From: UBA5158 sp040389045
GTDB taxonomy: Bacteria; Pseudomonadota; Gammaproteobacteria; DSM-16500
Reading direction: 5' to 3'
NCBI GenBank assembly: GCA_040389045.1
Contig: JAZKAT010000014.1
Coordinates: 62,001-126,000, forward strand
DNA length: 64,000 nucleotides
Position numbers and translations under genes: made by a program
Shown: piece by piece, positions 6,454 through 13,567 of the stretch
How the letters are laid out: each line of letters begins with the position of its first letter
How positions within the stretch are numbered: position 1 is the first letter of the stretch
Notes under the pieces: generated by a model
Told to the model about the DNA's origin: nothing
Seen by the model: only the letters and a program-made list of their open reading frames with translations
Database searches by the model: none

Positions 6454-7773
6454 ATGAACAAGCTATACATCCAGACCCATGGTTGCCAAATGAATGAATA
6501 TGACTCGACCAAAATGGCCGATGTCCTCATGGCTTCACATCAACTGGAAAAAACCCAGGATATGGAAGAAGCTGACGTTATTTTGTTAAATACCTGCTCT
6601 ATTCGAGAACGGGCCCAGGAAAAAGTTTTTTCTGAATTAGGCCGCTTTCGCGAATTGAAACTCAAAAATCCTAACCTGGTCATTGGCGTTGGCGGCTGCG
6701 TTGCCAGCCAGGAAGGCCCCGCCATTTTAAAACGCGCACCTTATGTGGACATGATTTTTGGCCCACAAACCCTGCACCGCCTGGGCGAAATGTTAACCGA
6801 AGTCAAAGCCAGCCGCCGTTCCGTAATCGATATCAGCTTTCCCGAAATTGAAAAATTCGATCATTTACCCGAACCCCGCGCTGACGGCCCTACGGCCAAT
6901 GTCTCCATTATGGAAGGCTGCAGCAAATATTGTAGTTTTTGCGTAGTGCCTTACACCCGCGGTGAAGAAATCAGCCGCCCTCTGGATGATGTATTGGCAG
7001 AAATCGTCAGTTTAAGTGAACAAGGCGTACGGGAAGTCAACTTACTGGGTCAAAACGTCAATGATTACCGAGGCCAGCAACATAATGGCGACACCGCTGA
7101 TTTGGCAATCTTGATTGATTATCTCGCCGCACTGGATAATATTTTGCGGATCCGCTTTACCACTTCCCATCCGCTGGCTTTTTCAACCAGCCTGATTAAC
7201 GCGTACGCCACTATTCCTAAATTAGCTAATCATCTACATTTGCCGGTGCAAAGTGGTTCAGATCGCATTTTAGCGGCCATGAAACGGGGTTATACCGCGC
7301 TGGAATACAAATCAAAAATTCGTCGTTTAAAAAAGGTACGGCCGGATATTGCTATTTCCTCCGATTTTATTATTGGTTTTCCGGGTGAAACCGACGCTGA
7401 CTTTGAAGACACTATGAATTTGATCCATGAGATAGGTTTTGATAATTCCTTCAGTTTTATCTATAGCCCAAGACCCGGTACGCCAGCCGCGCAATTACCT
7501 GATAATGTGACCATGGAAGTCAAAAAACAGCGTTTGAGCATTTTACAGCAGCGTATCCTGATGAATACTAAACAAATCAGTGAAGCCATGGTGGGCACTC
7601 AGCAACCTGTTTTGGTCACTGGCACGTCGCGTAAAAGTCCCAATCAATTTGCTGGTAGAACAGAAAACAACCGAGTTGTTAACTTTAACGGCACCCCTGA
7701 CCTTGTTGGACAGATTGTGTCCGTTAATATCACCGAAGCCTTACCAAATTCATTACGAGGAACACTGGAATAA
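6454..7773 (+). CDS. miaB: tRNA-2-methylthio-N6-dimethylallyladenosine synthase
   Basis: 439 residues from ATG 6454, supported by GGAG at 6440 and by the family N-terminus MNKLYIQTHGCQMNEYDS; the frame is open further upstream only through a repeat. The N-terminal MTTase domain has cluster cysteines C11, C48 and C82. The radical-SAM domain has C156, C160 and C163 (CSKYCSFC). A C-terminal TRAM domain begins near 375. MiaB adds a methylthio group to i6A37 of tRNAs reading UNN codons, using two [4Fe-4S] clusters. It heads the classic miaB-ybeZ-ybeY-ybeX order. Confidence 0.97.
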   Translation: MNKLYIQTHGCQMNEYDSTKMADVLMASHQLEKTQDMEEADVILLNTCSIRERAQEKVFSELGRFRELKLKNPNLVIGVGGCVASQEGPAILKRAPYVDMIFGPQTLHRLGEMLTEVKASRRSVIDISFPEIEKFDHLPEPRADGPTANVSIMEGCSKYCSFCVVPYTRGEEISRPLDDVLAEIVSLSEQGVREVNLLGQNVNDYRGQQHNGDTADLAILIDYLAALDNILRIRFTTSHPLAFSTSLINAYATIPKLANHLHLPVQSGSDRILAAMKRGYTALEYKSKIRRLKKVRPDIAISSDFIIGFPGETDADFEDTMNLIHEIGFDNSFSFIYSPRPGTPAAQLPDNVTMEVKKQRLSILQQRILMNTKQISEAMVGTQQPVLVTGTSRKSPNQFAGRTENNRVVNFNGTPDLVGQIVSVNITEALPNSLRGTLE

Positions 7774-7829
7774 TGTGGTTAAATTGCACTATACTTATAG
7801 TAAGCCCTTAAAGGAGTCCTTACAAACCC

Positions 7830-8813
7830 TTGGAAACCACACACTATTCGCAGATTCTTGTTTTAACCCCGGAAGACAATAAGCGCCTGTTAAACTTATG
7901 CGGTAAATGTGATGAACATCTTCATCTCATTGAGAAACGACTCGAAGTTCATATCAAACAACGTGGCTATACATTTTCCATCAGCGGTACGCCTGAGGCT
8001 GTTCAGCGTGCCTGCAACACGTTAACCAAACTTTATGATGTTGCTAAAGCCCCTATACTCGCACCGCGGGAGGTCCACTTGCACTTACAAACTGCAAAAA
8101 ACAAGCCTAACGATTCAACGCAAGGGACGCAGGAATTTCATCTGGATATACACACGAAACGCGCGGTAATCGCCGCCCGTGGTGAAAACCAGGTGCAGTA
8201 CATCAAAAATATTTCTAATCACGATATTAATTTTGGTCTCGGGCCTGCGGGCACCGGCAAAACTTATTTAGCTGTGGCCTGCGCGGTACAAGCACTGGAA
8301 GCAGCGCGCATAGGCCGTATCGTGCTGGTGCGTCCCATTGTGGAAGCGGGTGAACGCTTAGGATTTTTACCCGGGGATCTGGCACAGAAAATTCATCCTT
8401 ATTTACAACCATTGTATGATGCTCTCTATGAAATGATTGGCTTTGAACAAGTTGCGCAATTAATTGAACGCGGCATTATTGAATTAGTACCACTCGCTTA
8501 TATGCGCGGTCGCTCCTTAAATGATGCGTTTATTATTCTTGATGAAGGTCAAAACACGACGACTGAACAAATGAAAATGTTTTTGACGCGTATTGGTTTT
8601 AACTCCAAGGCCGTGATCACTGGCGATATCACCCAGATTGATTTAAGCAACCACCGTGACTCTGGTTTGATTCACGCGCTGGATGTTTTAGATGGCATTA
8701 AAGGCATTAGCTTTACCCGTTTCCAAACCAGTGATGTGGTACGCCACCCACTTGTCCAAAGTATTGTTGAAGCTTATGAGCTTTACAAGCAACGCAATAA
8801 TACTAGCAAATAA
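7830..8813 (+). CDS. ybeZ: PhoH-family ATPase YbeZ
   Basis: 327 residues from a TTG start; no ATG precedes the conserved region, and AAGGAG lies at 7811-7816, a rather long spacing. The N-terminal ~70 residues form a KH-like region. The PhoH ATPase domain has Walker A GPAGTGKT at 138-145 and Walker B IILDEGQN with D238/E239. YbeZ is a cytosolic RNA-associated NTPase that partners YbeY in rRNA processing and ribosome quality control. It follows miaB by 56 bp and ends 1 bp before the ybeY start. Confidence 0.94.
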   Translation: METTHYSQILVLTPEDNKRLLNLCGKCDEHLHLIEKRLEVHIKQRGYTFSISGTPEAVQRACNTLTKLYDVAKAPILAPREVHLHLQTAKNKPNDSTQGTQEFHLDIHTKRAVIAARGENQVQYIKNISNHDINFGLGPAGTGKTYLAVACAVQALEAARIGRIVLVRPIVEAGERLGFLPGDLAQKIHPYLQPLYDALYEMIGFEQVAQLIERGIIELVPLAYMRGRSLNDAFIILDEGQNTTTEQMKMFLTRIGFNSKAVITGDITQIDLSNHRDSGLIHALDVLDGIKGISFTRFQTSDVVRHPLVQSIVEAYELYKQRNNTSK

Positions 8814-8814
8814 T

Positions 8815-9294
8815 ATGTATAGGATTTTGGTGCAGCGTGCGACCCGAAAAACACCTGCACCAACAGCACCTTTGCTGCGTCGTTATGCTAAACATACTTT
8901 GCAAGATAGAGTACCGGCCGCCGAAATGACCATTCGTATCGTAGATGAAGCTGAAATGACAAACTTAAATGGCACGTATCGTGGAAAATATTATCCCACC
9001 AATGTCTTATCATTTCCTTTTGATATGCCAGACGATGTCGAACTGGATTTACCTATATTAGGTGATTTGGTGATTTGCGCGAGTGTCGTAGCGCAAGAAG
9101 CCATCCAGCAGCATAAAACAGTAGACGCGCATTGGGCGCACATGGTGGTACACGGCACTTTGCATTTGTTAGGTTACGACCATGAACAAGATGCTGCCGC
9201 CGCGCGCATGGAAGCACAGGAAATTACTATTTTAAAAACTTTGGGTTTTAGCGATCCTTATAAAATTCCCAATACAGGAAAACGACATGAGTGA
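8815..9294 (+). CDS. ybeY: Endoribonuclease YbeY
   Basis: 159 residues. The ATG at 8815 comes right after the ybeZ stop, so translation is probably coupled; no separate ribosome site is seen. The zinc motif HGTLHLLGYDH gives H113, H117 and H123, the three ligands of the UPF0054 family. VLSFPF and GDLVIC are also typical. YbeY is a single-strand RNase needed for 16S rRNA 3'-end maturation and 70S quality control. It overlaps ybeX by 8 bp. Confidence 0.96.
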   Translation: MYRILVQRATRKTPAPTAPLLRRYAKHTLQDRVPAAEMTIRIVDEAEMTNLNGTYRGKYYPTNVLSFPFDMPDDVELDLPILGDLVICASVVAQEAIQQHKTVDAHWAHMVVHGTLHLLGYDHEQDAAAARMEAQEITILKTLGFSDPYKIPNTGKRHE

Positions 9295-10150
9295 TGATGA
9301 CATCGATACTAAAAATTCTAAACATAAAACCTGGCTTGATCGATTGACTGATTTATTAAGCCGTGAACCTAGAGACCGCGAACAGTTAATGGAAGTCTTA
9401 CGCGACGCAGAAGAGCGCGACTTATTAAGTCCAGAAATGTTAGGCATGATTGAAAGTGTGCTGCAAGTATCAGAAATGCAAGTGCGCGAAGTGATGATTC
9501 CACAATCGCAAATGATTGCCATCGGCTGCGAAACCACTTATGAAGAAATTATTCCTATTCTGATTGAATCAGCGCACTCGCGCTTTCCGGTTTTAGATGC
9601 CACGGGCCGTGATGTTATCGGCGTGTTAATCGCCAAAGATTTGTTGCCGTATGGTTTTCCCAAAACCCAAAAAACTTTTAACATTAGTGAAGTGTTACGG
9701 CCCGCGGTTTTTGTGCCGCAAAGCAAGCGCCTGGATATTTTATTAAAAGAATTTCGCGTCAATCGCAATCATATGGCTATTGTGATTGATGAGTATGGTC
9801 ATGTCGCGGGCCTGGTCACTATTGAAGACGTGCTTGAACAAATCGTCGGTGATATTGAAGATGAATATGATATTGATGAAGATGACTATATCAAGAAGCA
9901 CACCAATAACACTTACACTGTCAAAGCGGCAATGCCGATTGATGACTTCAATGAATATTTTGAAACTGAATATAGCGACGAAGATTACGACACCATAGGT
10001 GGTCTGGTATTACAGGGCTTCAAACACTTGCCGGTGCGCGGCGAAACTTTATATATTGAAAATTATAGATTCAAAGTATTACACAGTGACAACCGGCGCA
10101 TTCATTTGCTGGAAGTTAAGAAGGAAAAGCCGAAGGAAGAAGCGGAGTAG
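9287..10150 (+). CDS. ybeX: CBS-domain transporter-associated protein YbeX/CorC
   Basis: 287 residues: an acidic N-terminus, two CBS domains (about 66-190; MIPQSQMIAIGCETTYEE, then VFVPQSKRLDILLKEF), and a CorC_HlyC domain (about 205-283). There are no membrane helices, as expected for CorC rather than HlyC/TlyC. The family is linked to Mg2+/Co2+ efflux, and in this operon to ribosome metabolism. The lnt gene that commonly follows is absent; a repeat cluster ends the operon. Confidence 0.94.
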   Translation: MSDDDIDTKNSKHKTWLDRLTDLLSREPRDREQLMEVLRDAEERDLLSPEMLGMIESVLQVSEMQVREVMIPQSQMIAIGCETTYEEIIPILIESAHSRFPVLDATGRDVIGVLIAKDLLPYGFPKTQKTFNISEVLRPAVFVPQSKRLDILLKEFRVNRNHMAIVIDEYGHVAGLVTIEDVLEQIVGDIEDEYDIDEDDYIKKHTNNTYTVKAAMPIDDFNEYFETEYSDEDYDTIGGLVLQGFKHLPVRGETLYIENYRFKVLHSDNRRIHLLEVKKEKPKEEAE

Positions 10151-10192
10151 AGTAACCTTCTGGTCACACCCCGTCATTATCCACTTACCCTC

Positions 10193-10322
10193 TGTCATTC
10201 CCGCGCAGGCGGGAATCCATTCCTGGTAAATTCAGAGGTTCGGTAAGCTAACAATGGATTCCCGCCTGCGCGGGAATGACAGCAGTGGGTTGCATAGATT
10301 CCGCCTGCGCGGGAGTGACAGC
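10193..10322. repeat. Family A doublet plus a third partial copy
   Basis: Inverted units at 10193-10219 and 10254-10282 with a ~33-bp unique spacer, followed by a degraded unit at 10294-10322 (ATTCCGCCTGCGCGGGAGTG). It separates the convergent ybeX and MFS genes and fills that intergenic space. Confidence 0.85.
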
Positions 10323-10341
10323 AATAGGTTGCTCGGCTATG

Positions 10342-11622
10342 TTAAGGTTTAACATTCCCACAATACGTTTCTCTTACAAAAAACGCCAGCACCAGACCAA
10401 TCGCCAGACTCACCGGCAATGCCAGCATGGCGTGCTGATAAGCGAGTCCAACATTCGTTGTCTGCAACAATTCCCTATCCAGTAACCAGCCAATCAAGGG
10501 TTGCAGCACGGGTGCGCCTATCAGTATGCACATCATGTTAGTGTAACCCATGGCGGTGCCGCGCACGTGGTTAGGCATGATTTCGCGTATCACCGCGAAT
10601 GGCAGCGCATAAGCGGCGCTGAAAAATCCTAACGCGAATAGCAGCAAAAATAATAAAGTTAAATTGATATTCGGCACATACATGATAATCAACATCAACA
10701 CCAACACCGCCGCAGTGCTGACAATCATCGGCAATTTACGCAAATTAATGCGGTCGGAAATTCCACCCAGCACTGGCGCGCCCAAAGCAACGCCGAATAA
10801 AACCATGGAACTGGCCGCGGCAGCTGAATTTAACGTAAAATTGTAAATTTTCATTAAATACGGAATACACCAGAATGCGCCAAACGCTGCTGAGATTGAA
10901 AATAATAACCCTGAAAATAAGCCATTAATCCAGGCTTGCGGACAGGAGATAACAATCAGTAAGGAGCGAAAGATGTGAGTTTGATGGGGAGCGGTGGCGG
11001 TAGTCGTGGTATTTGCAGTGGTGGGTTTATTGCGAATTATCAGCAGTGTACAAAGTGCCATGACAAATCCAATCGCCGCGCAGATTAGCAGGGTTACGCG
11101 CCAACCTACTAAACCTGAACACGGTGCTAAAACTAACTGACCTACCGCACTACCAGACATGCCTATCATTTCTGTCAACCCCGCGAGCAACGCAAAGTAT
11201 CTGGCGGGAAACCAGATTGCTGCCAGATATAAGGCAGGCACAACGGAGGGCGCTGAAAACAAGCCTTGTAATATGCGGCTGGTTCTAGCCATTTCCAGAT
11301 TGTGGCTTAAGGCGAACATGACTGTCATCAAGGATACGCCGACAAAACAGGCCGCCAGACAATAACGCGGATGGACCCGGTCTATCAACATACCCGCTGG
11401 AATTTGCAATAATACATAAGTGTAAAAAAAACTGGTCGATAGTAAGCTGACACCCAGGGTATCAATTGAAAAAGCTTGTTGTAAATCCGCGATCATGACG
11501 CTAGGTGATGTTTGCAATAGCATTTGGAAAGTAACAAACAAGCTGCTTACCCCCCACACCATACAGGGAAGTAATAATGAACGTGCCGATTTGCGGTCTG
11601 TTATTGCTATGCCAAGAGTCAT
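10342..11622 (-). CDS. MFS transporter, 12 transmembrane segments
   Basis: 426 residues with about 12 hydrophobic helices in two halves joined by a Thr-rich loop near residues 200-215. The MFS motif A variant GMLIDRVHPR lies between helices 2 and 3, and GGISDRINLRK is its second-half counterpart. It is an inner-membrane secondary carrier; the substrate cannot be named. The layout resembles the many Legionella-type MFS carriers (Pht and related). The start ATG has AGGAAAGG upstream. It lies downstream of dinB on the same strand, with a palindrome between. Confidence 0.88.
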   Translation of the reverse strand: MTLGIAITDRKSARSLLLPCMVWGVSSLFVTFQMLLQTSPSVMIADLQQAFSIDTLGVSLLSTSFFYTYVLLQIPAGMLIDRVHPRYCLAACFVGVSLMTVMFALSHNLEMARTSRILQGLFSAPSVVPALYLAAIWFPARYFALLAGLTEMIGMSGSAVGQLVLAPCSGLVGWRVTLLICAAIGFVMALCTLLIIRNKPTTANTTTTATAPHQTHIFRSLLIVISCPQAWINGLFSGLLFSISAAFGAFWCIPYLMKIYNFTLNSAAAASSMVLFGVALGAPVLGGISDRINLRKLPMIVSTAAVLVLMLIIMYVPNINLTLLFLLLFALGFFSAAYALPFAVIREIMPNHVRGTAMGYTNMMCILIGAPVLQPLIGWLLDRELLQTTNVGLAYQHAMLALPVSLAIGLVLAFFVRETYCGNVKP

Positions 11623-11716
11623 TGCCTTTCCTATAAACAGCTTACAAAGCCGAATAATACTGGGAAAACAGGGGAAAAACCATTAGTTTTCACCCTTTCA
11701 TAGCCACTCCCATTCT

Positions 11717-11744
11717 ATCATTCCCGCGCAGGCGGGAATGACAG
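11717..11744. repeat. Family A palindrome, single symmetric copy
   Basis: TCATTCCCGCGCAGGCGGGAATGA: both outer arms are of the TCATT/AATGA type, so it looks like a doublet collapsed to its outer halves. It lies 20 bp after the dinB stop. Confidence 0.8.
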
Positions 11745-11763
11745 TGGTGCAAGAGACAGAATG

Positions 11764-12822
11764 TCATAGCAGCGATTGCTGAACGACATCATCGGGGCTA
11801 TGTTCCAGCTGAAAATGCACCCCTAGACCTAACAGCCGGATTGATACACCTTCTCGTTTATTCAACTCAAATAAGAGATTTTTAAATTGCTCAAGGTCAG
11901 TGGTTTTGCTGATGCGTTCTATCGTTGTTTGCTTGAAATCACTGTATTTAATTTTAATGTATTGGTTTTTAATCGGCCGGTTTGCGGCGGATAATTTAAT
12001 TCTTTCAATTAATTGTTGAAACAAGTCATCGATAACCCGCAGGCAATCATCCATTTTTTGAATATTTCTACTGAAAGTCCGTTCTACACTTAATGATTTG
12101 CGGATGCGATTGGGTTCCACGCTGCGATTGTCAATGCCGCGGCTGCGTTCGTATAATTGCGCGCCTAGCTTGCCAAAATTTTCCGTGAGCTGGGCCAGGG
12201 AAACTTTTTGAATATCAGCACAGGTTTTTAAGCCCTGGGCATGCAGTTTTTCCGCCGTGACTTTACCTACGCCAAATAAATTTTTAACCGGCAACGCTTT
12301 GATAAAATTATCCACTTGCTGAGGACGGATCACAAATAAACCGTTGGGCTTGCGCCAGCCACTGGCAATTTTTGCTAAAAATTTATTGGGCGCTACGCCC
12401 GCCGAAGCGGTAATGTTGACCCGCTGCCAAATTTGCTGGCGAATGGCTTTGGCAATGTCGGTTGCTATGCCTTGTTCATGCGGTGAATCTGTTACATCCA
12501 GATAAGCTTCGTCTAACGAAAGCGGTTCCACCAAATCGGTATATTCACGAAAGATACGATGAATAATATCGGCCGCGGCGCGGTATTTTTCCATATTGAC
12601 GGGGACCAATATCAAGTCCTTGCAAAGCCTGAGCGCAACGGCGGTAGGCATGGCGGAACGCACCCCATATTCCCTGGCCACATAGTTGCAGGTACACAAA
12701 ACCCCACGCTGATCAGGCGCACCGCCTACCGCAACGGGTTTATCGGCCAATGACGGATTGTCGCGAATTTCAATCGCGGCATAGAAGCAATCCATGTCTA
12801 CGTGAATGATTTTACGTTGCAT
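11764..12822 (-). CDS. dinB: DNA polymerase IV (Y family)
   Basis: 352 residues, the family's usual length. Catalytic acids are D9 (HVDMDCFYA) and D104/E105 (SLDEAYLD), with the steric-gate Phe13. The thumb HhH region (KNLFGVGKVTAEKL) and the little-finger domain follow. DinB performs error-prone translesion synthesis in the cytosol. It is divergent from the 3-methyladenine glycosylase gene, so two lesion-handling genes share a ~100-bp control region. No CTGT-N8-ACAG LexA box is visible there. Confidence 0.97.
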   Translation of the reverse strand: MQRKIIHVDMDCFYAAIEIRDNPSLADKPVAVGGAPDQRGVLCTCNYVAREYGVRSAMPTAVALRLCKDLILVPVNMEKYRAAADIIHRIFREYTDLVEPLSLDEAYLDVTDSPHEQGIATDIAKAIRQQIWQRVNITASAGVAPNKFLAKIASGWRKPNGLFVIRPQQVDNFIKALPVKNLFGVGKVTAEKLHAQGLKTCADIQKVSLAQLTENFGKLGAQLYERSRGIDNRSVEPNRIRKSLSVERTFSRNIQKMDDCLRVIDDLFQQLIERIKLSAANRPIKNQYIKIKYSDFKQTTIERISKTTDLEQFKNLLFELNKREGVSIRLLGLGVHFQLEHSPDDVVQQSLL

Positions 12823-12848
12823 TCTTCACCATTTCTTCACCTTCAGCT

Positions 12849-12877
12849 AGGATAACCAATCTTTGGTTGAAATTCAA
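12849..12877 (-). promoter_or_regulatory. Candidate promoter for dinB
   Basis: Minus strand TTGAAT (12877-12872), 17 bp, TATCCT (12854-12849), 27 bp from the dinB ATG. Matches are 4 of 6 in each box. Confidence 0.4.
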
Positions 12878-12896
12878 TATAGTGTCGCTGTATGGT
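12867..12896 (+). promoter_or_regulatory. Candidate promoter for mpg
   Basis: TTGAAA (12867), 18 bp, TATGGT (12891), 30 bp before the ATG at 12926. It overlaps the dinB -35 box, so the two promoters may compete. Confidence 0.35.
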
Positions 12897-12925
12897 GGGC
12901 GCTTGGCTTTATTGGGATTGGAGCA

Positions 12926-13477
12926 ATGCAAAAACTGCCTAGAGAATTTTATGCGCGGGACACTATCCAGGTTGCCAAAGATTTACTGGGGAAATGGTTG
13001 GTCCATGTGGTAGCCGGCAAAGAACGCATTGGCAAAATTGTCGAAGTCGAAGCTTATCTAGGGCCGCAGGATCTGGCCGCGCATTCCAGCAAAGGTCTGA
13101 CCAAACGCACCCAGGTGATGTTTGGGCCGCCGGGTTATGCTTATGTGTATCTCATTTATGGCATGTACAATTGCGTGAACGTGGTGACGCAAGCGGAAGG
13201 TCATGCTTCAGCTGTCTTAATTCGCGCGCTGGAACCGATCAAGAATATTGATAAATCCACTCGCGGGCCCGGATTGCTCTGTAAAGCTTTGCAAATCGAC
13301 CGTGCACTGAATGCGCATGATTTATTGAGTGATGATTTTTTTATTGCTGAGCCAGAGGAACAGAAAAAATTTACTATCGTGAGGAAAAAACGTATCGGTG
13401 TGGATTATGCGAAACACTGGGCGCATAGATTGTTGCGGTTTTATATTAAGAATAATGCGTTTGTTTCGAAGTTGTGA
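12926..13477 (+). CDS. mpg: 3-methyladenine DNA glycosylase (AAG/MPG family)
   Basis: 183 residues from ATG 12926; the frame is open upstream, but family similarity begins at LPREFYARDT. Typical blocks are LLGKWLV, IVEVEAY with catalytic Glu42, MFGPPGYAYVYLIYGMYNCVNVV, LIRALEP and TRGPGLLCKAL. This is the Alkyladenine glycosylase fold, which excises alkylated purines in base-excision repair. It is slightly shorter than many homologues at the C-terminus. The gene is divergent from dinB. Confidence 0.95.
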   Translation: MQKLPREFYARDTIQVAKDLLGKWLVHVVAGKERIGKIVEVEAYLGPQDLAAHSSKGLTKRTQVMFGPPGYAYVYLIYGMYNCVNVVTQAEGHASAVLIRALEPIKNIDKSTRGPGLLCKALQIDRALNAHDLLSDDFFIAEPEEQKKFTIVRKKRIGVDYAKHWAHRLLRFYIKNNAFVSKL

Positions 13478-13495
13478 TTGTTTAAATTTAAAAGC

Positions 13496-13546
13496 ACCCC
13501 TCACCCGGAGCTGCTCGTCGACCTCTCCCACAAGGGGAGAGGTGAA
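13496..13546. repeat. Family C palindromic repeat, inverted copy
   Basis: ACCCCTCACCCG then GACCTCTCCCACAAGGGGAG. It is the reverse complement of the 6317 copy with a diverged middle. It lies between the convergent mpg and TPR-protein genes. Confidence 0.8.
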
Positions 13547-13567
13547 GAGTCGAGGCCCAACTAATTA

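Noticed and set aside
12823..12925. LexA/SOS box between dinB and mpg
   Set aside because: No CTGT-N8-ACAG match; only GAAGAAATGGTGAAGAA-like repetition, which overlaps the dinB ribosome site.
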